Below are positions 45,401 through 53,375 of a stretch of DNA of 64,000 nucleotides, in pieces. Origin of the DNA: Rhodosorus marinus (taxonomy: Eukaryota > Rhodophyta > Stylonematophyceae > Stylonematales > Stylonemataceae). Where the stretch lies: positions 1,583,001 through 1,647,000 of the forward strand of contig JAMWBK010000008.1 of assembly GCA_029953675.1 (NCBI GenBank). The letters are read 5' to 3'. Numbering within the stretch: position 1 is the first letter of the stretch; each line of letters opens with the position of its first letter. Below the pieces are notes generated by a model. It saw only the letters and a program-made list of their open reading frames with translations, was not told the origin of the DNA and did not search any database. Made by a program: the position numbers and the translations under genes.

Positions 45401-46514
45401 CGTGAGCGCGTTTCCTCGGTTCTTGAGGTATAAGAAAGTGGATTCGGAACTTGAATACTTGCTGGGAGTTGAATGCGAGCGAAGCGATTCAGCGATGTCT
45501 GACAAGCTGCAGATTGAGTCTGTACAGGTTTTCTCATACGGTGCATGGCTCGCGTCGGGCCTACCACCGTCCACGCCCCTCGAAGGAAGACCGCTGGATC
45601 AGCAGCTAAGCCCAGACCCGGTCGTCTTGGCCGATCGGAATGAAACTGCTACTATATTTGTACGATTGAAGCACGCGCTTGCTGCTGATGGTCGCAATGG
45701 AGTTGAAAGCAAAAACAACTTGCGGTTGAAAAATGGCGGTGCTGAGTTGACTTGTCAAAGTGTCTTTTTACACAGCAACGGTCGCCAAGCGGCAGTGCCT
45801 TCGGGAAATGATGAGACCCTCGAGCTCCGGAGACGGAGCACCCTGCACTTCATGGAAAAGGAGCAGGAAACGACCTTGTCTGCTCGCGTAACGGAGAGCT
45901 CAAACGTAGCCAAAGTAGTGGTTCTCTGGAAGGAAAGGTCGACCGGTGCCGAGGGTGAGGTTTACCTCCCACCGCTCGTTCCCTCGGAGTGGGTTAATGA
46001 GGAGGAAGTTCGGGCTTTGAGAGCACGCCCAAGCGAGATCATCGAATACGGTCAGGACAGACCGCCTCGCGCATTCATGGAGCTGAGGTGTTCCCATTCT
46101 GAAAAGCTGAAAGTAGATCTGGGAAAGACGGGGTCGCCGTGCGTTGTTCCCGTAGATATTTACGTCAAGAATATGGGGCTTGCCGATAAGCCGCTAACCG
46201 CAAGCTTCTCCGTGCTTCCGGCGAGTATTGCTGACAATAGTCGCGGGAGATACTGGAGCGGAAGCGTGCAAACCACGCTGCATGAAGTTCCGCCGGGCTC
46301 TGAGCGGCGGCTTAAGTTGACTGCCGTGCTTGCTTCGTATTCGAAGTATGACCTCTCTGAGCTGTCTCTGACAATGAAACCAGATGATCTTGAAGTGAAC
46401 ATCAGCAGGGAGCCTCCTTTTGTGTATGCACAGCCATCGTCTGTCGTAGTCGAGCAGGAACAGCGCTCGGAACAAGTCAACTCTTCTGCCTCCATGGTTT
46501 CGGATGAAGGCTAG
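42474..46514 (+). CDS. TRAPPC8: TRAPP complex subunit 8 (Trs85) homologue
   Basis: 1346 residues, one exon, ATG start. The N-terminal VVVGTS...FNNLRFVELLGG (about 11-40) matches the conserved TRAPPC8 opening (the -L-FVELL- block). At about 223-262 SPIDLFLTDFCERVITPVV...LRKGMRG matches the DF--R---P-V---RKG block, and at about 305-335 LADIMFLLKHWDQALSYYKL...EYH matches the helical-repeat segment. The C-terminal half, from about 670, is beta-rich with repeated immunoglobulin-like segments (LVTLNITLSNPM..., VPVDIYVKNMG..., VPPGSERRLKLTAVLASYSKYDL), as in TRAPPC8. TRAPPC8 is part of TRAPPIII, which activates Rab1/Ypt1 in Golgi and autophagy traffic. Its 3' end was duplicated and rearranged at 52613-52910. 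Confidence 0.85.
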   Translation: MWMGGDPIGSGLVVVGTSVECDSKSRQEFNNLRFVELLGGAWGRRGDGGSDGVDLRFCDVTSLYGVPTSEIASGVAGSVGGAPVRKGIPSQQDGRIHLASFEALRDEVRKVPLPPGAGYFDQPLGFVFVALVSELEAVSSLSTVAEGIFAALPDAYRNNVLNTSDAARQYVLVRYASDSDAAVDHVLSSARSTFGAKLVSLVDLSSITGKGSTAAARSLPRGEVQSPIDLFLTDFCERVITPVVHDRSSVLVANVEKLRKGMRGTFRSLFRAVDNRNPNLIYANPPASSAVSVPLFPATSPEGQIHQLADIMFLLKHWDQALSYYKLVGGEYHRQHAYVQFGAVMEMASYCIRSRGGVGSSMATNREAADSLREAIDSFVESEAWVLVIRATCQLINLCLTANALESASGAALKAVTALRRVRSPEGVSGSNLSARRKSLSVERNDTDHMRVVVDVAKGVFLELAAVCFQLMSPRPRHRKATIYSYFAGENYAGTGLRKHAVRCFQSCMSHIEGEGWTAVENNVNWIIALEERKTGDLEASFSYLAHLLKASGSPAAVHLRIINELFSVAEQHKTESEKWVENSTSADGESPLPKPHPLKPLTFPSFLVDWAFVSTADNPTGDELSSVNEGDGEKNGWWGLEDTALEEMVRTGGKKKPAYSTLRPPRKHGFEQRDQRFPLPGSCVAGELVTLNITLSNPMRVAVFLFNIEPVISFTPPIIDGSAESASNDMRYDSDPPVEISPIASTMLQAMATVRLELNVRPMRKGRLKFTSIRWSVSNEANGSLTCAGEQPLHRKGKRLNTTKAQKNSAHPVYGDDKSLELSVVDPIPRMTVKVMSGAKQLSVDGQSTITLREGEMLEGELILSKAGPGKIEKVTTHMTESQVVFLGGGDEARGKIVGAVNEERHFPIMFRGTALGGPGRSATSGLHFDLRGVVAYWCESRVENGEDRSDAKGISSAPVVRFARFVLRFRVFPSVSAFPRFLRYKKVDSELEYLLGVECERSDSAMSDKLQIESVQVFSYGAWLASGLPPSTPLEGRPLDQQLSPDPVVLADRNETATIFVRLKHALAADGRNGVESKNNLRLKNGGAELTCQSVFLHSNGRQAAVPSGNDETLELRRRSTLHFMEKEQETTLSARVTESSNVAKVVVLWKERSTGAEGEVYLPPLVPSEWVNEEEVRALRARPSEIIEYGQDRPPRAFMELRCSHSEKLKVDLGKTGSPCVVPVDIYVKNMGLADKPLTASFSVLPASIADNSRGRYWSGSVQTTLHEVPPGSERRLKLTAVLASYSKYDLSELSLTMKPDDLEVNISREPPFVYAQPSSVVVEQEQRSEQVNSSASMVSDEG

Positions 46515-47016
46515 GGAAGAGCGCCTAAAAAGTTCCACTATTTTTATTTTGAACAGTACCAGAGCAGCCCTTGTCAACTATAATTTTGCTGTCGTTGGCG
46601 TCCCTTGAAAGCGACTGGCGAGCACCGATGCGGAAACGATGACAGCAGCTGAAGACGTCATTTGGTTGCAGTTGATCACCTTATGGCGCCAATATTTTTG
46701 CATCAGTTCGATCCAGAACTGCACGAAGATGACCAGCATTCGGACAGATCCCTTGCTTAGTGTCATGGATTTCGACGCAAAGCTGTATGACTACTTGAAC
46801 GAAAACAGTTGAGCTCAACCTTCCAAATGGCGCGGTCGTCTTAGCAACGCTCACCCAGTGCTACCTGTGTCTACATCAGAAGGGATTTTCGAATGCTGAA
46901 ATATATTGGAGCAGTCAAAAACCAGTCCAATAAAAACTTTTTTTCACGGATATACTATTGAATAAATGTAGAAAATTAGGGAGTATCCCATTGAAATGCT
47001 CTTTAAAAAAAGTAGT
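46515..47016. other. TRAPPC8 downstream region
   Basis: No gene. Bases about 46670-46860 have a diverged second copy at 52613-52775. An AATAAA-like word (CCAATAAAAAC near 46930) could be a polyadenylation signal, but it is 400 bp past the stop codon. Confidence 0.5.
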
Positions 47017-47170
47017 ATTGAATCATGATTACTTCTCGGTATGACAAGCTGTCAATTTCACGTATTGAATTATGACTACTTCTCGGGAATGCAAGCTGTC
47101 ATTTTCACATATTGAATCATGATTACTTCTCGTAGAGACAACCGGCCATTCTCACATATTAAGTTATGAT
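47017..47170. repeat. 47-bp tandem repeat, left part
   Basis: ATTGAATCATGATTACTTCT-type units start at 47017, 47064, 47111 and 47158, exactly 47 bp apart. The fourth is cut after 13 bases by the retroelement LTR. Further diverged units resume at 52424-52500 beyond the element. Confidence 0.9.
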
Positions 47171-47515
47171 TGTCACGTTCTCTGGTAATTTGCATCCAGG
47201 ACACACGTGATTTCACGTCTCAAACTGGCAGCTGGGTATTCATCAATTACTTCAGATTTCCGGTTTTATTCCCCCCTAATTACTCCCTAATTAGGTAATA
47301 TTCCAATTCTATCCTTTTTTCCTCCCATCCCTTCCTTTTCCCTCTCTCCAGCTAACCTGGGAAACATCGAGTTTGCCCATCGTACTTATACTCTTGCTCC
47401 ATCGGGATGTGCAATAACTGTTAAGATCAAAAGGGTGTTGCACCTCCAGAGATTTTCTCACGGCCCGAGCATAATTTTGCATAGCCGGACGTTGCTGGAA
47501 GGTGGAGACGTCACA
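47171..47515 (-). repeat. Single LTR of the gypsy element (3' LTR)
   Basis: On the minus strand it runs from TGTGACG to CGTGACA, so TG...CA ends are present with near-inverted termini. It begins exactly where the 47-bp host repeat is interrupted. The pol stop codon is formed by the first LTR bases (ATG TGA CG). There is no partner copy in the window, so the boundaries rest on ends and context alone and the insertion cannot be dated by LTR divergence. Confidence 0.65.
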
Positions 47516-50500
47516 TCCCTCCCACGCAAGAAGAAGCGCGGGGTCGGGCAGATTCAGCAGCACGATGAAAGTTCATGTAGTAGCGAATTTGCCTTTTTGT
47601 AGCAGCGGTTTGTGGCAACTGATGAGCTGCAATCCATTGAGCATCAGCTACAGTTTCACCCTCGAAGTATACCATATATTCGCTGGTTCCCTCTGGTTTC
47701 ATCCGATGACCAAGTACGGATTTGATTTCGCCTCCTGTTACATCAGCTGCAAAATCGGGTATTTTGAGTTGAACGTTGTCGGGGGTTCCCCGAAATTTCT
47801 TCAGCAGGGAGACATGGAACGTGGGATGTATGTTCATCTCGGCTGGTAACTGCAAGGTATAGGCTACGTCATTCACCTTTCGCGTGATTCTGAAGGGTCC
47901 GATGTAGCGCGGTCTGAAAGGTTTCGGGTCCCGTAGCGGCAGGTTTGTTGTTGCCAATAACACCAACTCGTCTGGTAAGAATTCAGGATCACGCCTACCC
48001 GCATCATAGCGCAGTTTTTGCACCTTTTTAGCATAAAGCATATTATTCCTGGCTACCGTGTGTGATTTTGCTGTTGTTGTAGCAAAGCATCCGCTGCATC
48101 AGGTAAAGGCGTAGGGGTAGCCTCTTCGGCGCGTGGTACGAATAATATCTCTGGTAGGTTAGGGTTCCGCCCATATAAGAGCTCAATCGGTGAGTACTTA
48201 CTGGCTTCAGAAATTTGTGTATTACATACCAGCTCCGCCATGGGAATCAGAGGCCCATGTCGCTTGGCTACTGTTACACCGCAGATAGGTCTCCAAAGTC
48301 TGGTTAACTCGTTCTGTCTGTCCATCCGTCTGGGGATGGTATGACGTACTTAAGTGAGTTTTTACCTTGAGCGTCCTCATTAGTCGCTGCCAAAAGAGCC
48401 CGGTAAACTTGGAATCTCGATCGGAGACTATCGTCCGCGGTAAGCCTGCAAAACGCACCCAGTGTTCGAAAATCAGCTCTGCCGTCATACGAGCGTCTGC
48501 ATCCGTCCTTGTAGCGATAAATTTCGCGTATTTCGAGAAACGATCGACAATCACTAGAATTGCGTCAGCTCCGGACTTAGTCATGGGAAGACTAACAATG
48601 AAATCCATGGTGATGTCCTCCAACTTTGACTCAGGTACAGGAAGTGGTTGTAGAAATCCCTGAGAAGCTCTCAGTGGTTTTTGTCCTTGGCAGATTTCAC
48701 AGGTTCGGATCAGGGACTGAACATCGTCTCTTAAGGTCCGCCAATAATAACGCCGCTTTAGCAGGTTAACCGTTTTATGAAGGCCAAAATGTCCTCCCGT
48801 TGGCTCTTCGTGATAAGTTCTGAGCAATTCATCGACCAGTGATTCAGGTACGCAAATACGATGATGTCGATAGAGGACGTTATTCCTTTTGACAAAACCC
48901 TGCTCCGCATATTCTGCAGGTCGCTGATAGATCGCCGCAAACTCTGGATCGCGTAGGTACGCCTGCGGCCAGTCCACATCGGTCGTAATCGACGATACAG
49001 CCAGTTGCTGGATGGCGTGTCTGCTTAGCACATCCGCAATGTTGTCACTGCCTTTTCGGTATTCGATATCAAAGGTAAACGGCAATAAGCGATTTACATA
49101 TCTCGCCTGTCTTTTGGTTAGCTCCTTTTGCGAGTGTAGAAAACGCAAAGGGTTATGGTCGGTGCGAAGCACGAAGCGTTGCACCTCTACATATGTTCGC
49201 CAGTGTAGTATTGCCAGGGTCAACGCGTAGAGTTCCCGTTCATAAGTGAAATACTTCTCCTCCGTAGTGGTAAACCTCTGGGAGAAGTACGCGATCGGGT
49301 GTTCTCCGTCTTCAAACGTTTGTAGTAGTACTGCGCCCATTCCCTTATTACTAGCATCGGTACAAATCGTAAAGGGTTTATCGAAATCCGGGTTACGCAG
49401 AACCGGCTGCTGCTTCAGTTTCGCTCTTAGCTTGTCAAAAGATTCTTGTTGCTCTGGTCCCCAATGAAGATCCACGTCCTTCCTCGTGAGGTTGGTGAGG
49501 GGTGCTGCTACAAGGCTAAACTTGGGCACGTAGTTTCGTAGATATCCGGTGAAGCCCAGAAAAGACCTTACGTCAATGTACGTTCCGCGGAATTCTCCAA
49601 TTCGTTAAGGCGGCAACCTTGCTGGGATCGGGTTGGCGTTGTCCACTGCCTATTATATGTCCCAGATACTTAGTCTCTGGCACACCGAATACGCACATCG
49701 ATCGCTTTGTATACAACTTGTTAGCTCGCAACTTCGTAAAAACCTTGGCTAGGTGCTGCTTGTGGTCAGCCATATTCGAAGAGTATATAATGATATCGTC
49801 AAAGAAGATAGTGACGAACTCATTCAACTCATCGAAGAAGATGTTGTTGAGCAATCGAGTAATCACCGCAGGTGCATTTGTGAGACCAAAAGGCATTACC
49901 AGCCACTCGTACAGCCCAAATGGCGTTGTAAAGGCAGTTCTAGGTATGTCTGTCTCTTTTACCCTCAGCTGCCATTATCCACTTCTCAAGTCGATGACAC
50001 TGAGATAGGTGGCATTACCGGGTGCATCCAAACAATCTTCAATTCTCGGTGGTGCTGTTTTGTTGAGGATTGTTGACTGGTTCAGCTTCCGATAATCAAT
50101 GCACAATCGCCGACCACCATCTTTTTTGTCGACGAAAAGGCATGGCGAGGCGAAAGGCGACGAGCTCGGTTGCACCAAGTTCTTGCTTAAAAGGTCCTTC
50201 AGTTGAGTTTTCAGTTCCCACTGATCCGTAAGACTCATACGGTACGGTCTTTGGGCAATTGGCTCGGTTCCGGGTTTCAAATCGATATTAAAATTGACAT
50301 TGCGCCAAGGGGGCAGGTCCTTTATGTCCTCCGCAAAGACGTCCTCCGCATATTTATATTTCGACGTAATAAATTTCTCCAGAAATTTCGTCTCCTCCCG
50401 TCGTTTTTGTGTAAGCTTCGTCATATTTTTGATTTCGGGTTCCTCCAACGTTTCACTTTCATCAGGGTGAATTTGGTTGGTTGTAGTTTTCTGGTTCTTC

Positions 50501-51157
50501 GTAACAAATTCTTCAGGGTTTTGTTGACAGTAATTTTCCGGGTTTTCAGGTTTCTGTTCAGGATGAGTGACAAATTCTTCAGCTTCTTCTGGTTGATTGC
50601 TCAGCTTGGCTTCTGGTTTAATGTCTGGGTCTGTTTCAGTTTCTTCTGGGTATTCAGGTTCTTCTGGGTATTCAGGTTCTTTTTCTGGTTTTTCTTCTGG
50701 TTTGTTTTCTTCAGGATTCGGTTCTGGATCTTCAGGATACTCCTCTGGTTGTTTATCTGGTTTTTCAGGGTAATTTTCGTCGGGGTTATTTGCTTTGTCG
50801 GGGTTCAACATCAGCAGCTGGTTTGGTAGGTCGAATCTTGCTTGATAGTAGTTGAGAAAATCTCTCCCCAAATACCCTGGGCTTGCGGCGTCTTCCACAA
50901 CGTAAGGTTGCCAGTCGAAGTTGTGACCGCCCAGTTGTGAGGTTACGTTGGCTTCGCCCAAGATTTTTATGGGTGTGCCCGGGGAGGCGGTGTCCAATTT
51001 CCCGTGTTGAGTCGGAATTATTGGGGTGGCGTCCGGTCTTCCTCTCAAGACGGAGTGACTGCTGCCTGTATCGACGAGCAGGGAAATCCTCTTGCCGTTG
51101 ACCAGCCCTTCCACGGTCATGTCTTCCCTCATCGGAACCGGGGCGCCTTTATCACCA
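47511..51157 (-). pseudogene. pol: Gypsy pol: protease, RT, RNase H, integrase, chromodomain (broken)
   Basis: The retropepsin motif LVDTGSSHSVL is near 51080-51050. A Pro/Glu-rich linker of about 110 residues follows, then RT (FVDKKDGGRRLCIDYRKLNQ; FFDDIIIYS as the catalytic box), RNase H (FTICTDASNKGMGAVL), the integrase zinc finger (GGHFGLHKT...CEICQGQK) and the integrase core with its D, D and E (MDFIVSLP, IVSDRDSKF, TDGQTERVNQTLE). A C-terminal chromodomain-like end (VTGGEIKSVLGHRM...YMVYFEGE) identifies a chromovirus. The breaks are a TAA at 49975 in place of the Tyr codon after DLRSG, and frameshifts near 49585, 48250 and 48068. The start beyond the protease is replaced by antisense gag leader, so no natural initiation site remains. 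Confidence 0.9.
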
Positions 51158-51159
51158 AC

Positions 51160-51933
51160 ATGCCCCCGATCAAGTTGCACGCACCCCAACCCAAAACCTA
51201 CGACGGGCGCCGAGATGCTCTAGTTATCAGCACGTTCCTGAATAGTCTCCGCACCTACTTCAAGTTGGCGGAACTTGCCGATGATGCCAATGCGTACAAG
51301 ATAAACTTGGCCGAAGGTTACCTGGTCAGCGATGCTTCGTACTGGTGGTCCTTAATTGCGGACGACAAGCGGCCGACAACCTACGCGGACTTTGAATCTA
51401 CGTTGAAGGCGCAATTTTACCCCGCCGACGCTACGATACGAGCAAAACAACAACTTGCGCACGCGAAGCAGAAAACCACGGTGGCCGCTTACTCGGGGTA
51501 TTTTAACAAGTGCCTCATACAAGTCGGTGCGATTTCAGACTCGGAGAAATTCGACCGGTTCGTTGAAGGGCTAAAGCCTGAGATAAGGAAATATATCTAT
51601 ATTCAGGATATTTCCACCTTCGAGGGAGCCCAGGCTCTCGCCCTGAAAATTGAGGGAGCTGAGGCAGCCAGTCAACCCTCTAGAAGGGAAGAGAAGTTTC
51701 CCCAAAAAATGGCAACGCCCCAGACCACAGTAAGCCGAGGAACCAGACCTGGACGCAGTTACCAACCGGGAACACAAGCGCTGCAGAAGCATAATTACGC
51801 CAATGTTGTTTGCAATTATTGCGGGAAAAGAGGGCATACCCAGCGGATTTGTTGGGACAACCCAGATCGGGATCTGACTATCTCGAAGTCGGCACCCCGC
51901 AATATACAACAGTTAAAAGAGGAGCAACAGTAA
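51160..51933 (+). CDS. gag: Gypsy Gag, inverted relative to pol
   Basis: Open frame of 257 residues starting MPPIKLHAPQPKTYDGR, as expected for a gypsy Gag beginning. A retrotransposon Gag core follows (ISTFLNSLRTYFKLAEL...YWWSLI...TYADFESTLKAQFYP), with one CCHC zinc knuckle CNYCGKRGHTQRIC at about 218-231. It reads on the plus strand, while pol a few bases to the left reads on the minus strand. The frame is open further upstream only through antisense protease sequence. It is intact as an ORF, unlike pol, but has no LTR promoter on its side. Calling it a CDS says nothing about expression. Confidence 0.85.
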   Translation: MPPIKLHAPQPKTYDGRRDALVISTFLNSLRTYFKLAELADDANAYKINLAEGYLVSDASYWWSLIADDKRPTTYADFESTLKAQFYPADATIRAKQQLAHAKQKTTVAAYSGYFNKCLIQVGAISDSEKFDRFVEGLKPEIRKYIYIQDISTFEGAQALALKIEGAEAASQPSRREEKFPQKMATPQTTVSRGTRPGRSYQPGTQALQKHNYANVVCNYCGKRGHTQRICWDNPDRDLTISKSAPRNIQQLKEEQQ

Positions 51934-52407
51934 GAGGTGCCGATACTGTTGCTGATAAAGGCGCCCCGGTTCCGATGAGGGAAGACATGACCGTGGAAGG
52001 GCTGGTCAACGGCAAGAGGATTTCCCTGCTCGTCGATACAGGCAGCAGCCACTCCGGTCTTCCTCTCTCCGGTCTTCCTCTCTCCGGTCTTCCTCTCCGG
52101 TCTTCCTCTCAAGACGGAGCGGCTGCTGCCTGTATCGACGAGCAGGGAAATCCTCTTGCCGTTGACCAGCCCTTCCACGGTCATGTCTTCCCTCATCGGA
52201 ACCGGGGCGCCTTTATTAGCAACAGTATCGGCACCTCTTACTGTTGCTCCTCTTTTAACTGTTGTATATTGCGGGGTGCCGACTTCGAGATAGTCAGATC
52301 CCGATCTGGGTTGTCCCAACAAATCCGCTGGGTATGCCCTCTTTTCCCGCAATAATTGCAAACAACATTGGCGTAATTATGCTTCTGCAGCGCTTGTGTT
52401 CCCGGTT
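51764..52407. repeat. Fold-back palindrome: 292-bp arms, 60-bp hinge
   Basis: Bases 51764-52055 and 52116-52407 are reverse complements with only a few mismatches; pairs sum to 104171 throughout. Each arm holds the Gag zinc knuckle end and the start of protease. The hinge (52056-52115) is a short tandem array of TCTTCCTCTCTCCGG-type units (15 bp, then 13 bp). A third copy of the protease start lies at about 51035-51157. Minus- and plus-strand ORFs of 181 codons through the palindrome are mirror images. Confidence 0.93.
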
Positions 52408-52423
52408 CTTTTGGGACCTGACG

Positions 52424-52500
52424 ATGATTACTTCCCCAACGACAAACTGTCACTCTTAAATATTGAATCAGGATTACTTTTTGTAGACAGACTGTCGTAA
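52424..52500. repeat. 47-bp repeat units resuming after the retroelement
   Basis: Two diverged units (GATTACTTCCCC...AAACTGTC and ATTGAATCAGGATTACTTTT...AGACTGTC) match the array at 47017-47170. This shows that the retroelement split, or recombined within, one repeat array. Confidence 0.7.
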
Positions 52501-52612
52501 ACAATGAGCATGTCCTTTGTTGAGATCTATCGCTAAGAACCTCTCACTTGCGCTCCTTGTATAGACTTCGGGACGTCAAGCTACAGAATCTGAAGGTGTA
52601 TCTCAAAGCGTG

Positions 52613-52910
52613 ACTACAGACATGGCGCCAATCCTTTTGCATCAGCTCGATCAAGAACATCACGTAGATGACGTACGAATCGCTTGCCTAGTGTCCTGGA
52701 TGTTAACGTGAACCTTTATGAATACTCGAACGAAAACAGTCGGACTCAACTTTCCAAATAGCGGGGTCGCCTTACCCTTCCGCCAGGCCCCGAGCGGCGG
52801 CTTAAGGTTGACTGCCGTGCTTGCTTTGTATTCGAAGAATGATATCTCCGAGCTGCAATCGTTTGTCGTAGTCGAGCAGGACTCTTCTGCCTCTATGGTT
52901 TCAAAACGTT
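52613..52910 (+). pseudogene. Rearranged copy of TRAPPC8 3' end and downstream region
   Basis: Bases 52613-52775 match 46670-46860, downstream of the TRAPPC8 stop. Directly after, 52780-52860 match codons near 46285-46365 (RRL-LTAVLA-YSK-D-SEL) and 52858-52910 match 46436-46505 (FVVVEQ-SSASMVS), with about 70 bp deleted between. The order is swapped relative to the gene (downstream part first), as expected at a tandem-duplication junction. No function as coding sequence is expected. Confidence 0.8.
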
Positions 52911-53375
52911 GGAAGCCTCTGAACACTCTGAGGGAGACCACTCACGGACCTCTCGAAATGATAAGAAGTCCAATCAATAGCTGTCGGTTGATTGAAGAAT
53001 GTCGGACGCAATGGAACCTTTTTTTTAAATCGGGCGAGTAAAGCTACCCCAAATATATATATGACACCTTTTATATACGTCAAGGGAGAGAGGGGTGAGA
53101 CAGAGGGAAGAGCAACGAAGAAAAGGGAGAAGTGACACTAAACAATACTAAAAACAATGCTACATACACAAAACTCTTTCCATTGTGTCTATTCACACCG
53201 CAGATTTCGTCCAAGAGCCCCTCAATCGAACCGAATCAAGAAACGAAACAAACCAAAGCGAGCCCTTCTTGAACTAGAGAGGATAGCGCCGTGCTTCCTC
53301 CTAGGTCCTAGGCTAAAGCCAACAGCTCACGAGCAAAGCAAGTAGAAACCAATATATTAGCTAGCATGTTACAGA
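52911..53375. other. Spacer, no recognised gene
   Basis: Mixed composition with ATATATAT near 53054. It should contain the 3' untranslated region of the minus-strand gene that ends at 53376. Confidence 0.4.

Larger units (their letters stand above)
47171..52407 (-). mobile_element. Rearranged Ty3/gypsy chromovirus
   Basis: From the left: an LTR (47171-47515), then on the minus strand a chromodomain, integrase, RNase H, reverse transcriptase and protease (47511-51157). Next comes gag in the opposite orientation (51160-51933), then a fold-back palindrome of the gag end and protease start (51764-52407). No LTR exists at the right end. The insertion lies within a 47-bp tandem repeat whose units continue on both sides. 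The element is inactive: pol is broken several times, one LTR is missing and gag is inverted. Confidence 0.85.

Noticed and set aside
50203-50829. 208-residue Phe/Trp-rich plus-strand ORF
   Set aside because: It is the complement of the Pro/Glu-rich pol linker; composition alone explains the open frame.
51816-52361. 181-residue minus-strand protein with a protease start
   Set aside because: It reads through the fold-back palindrome into its own antisense; it is a rearrangement product, not a gene.
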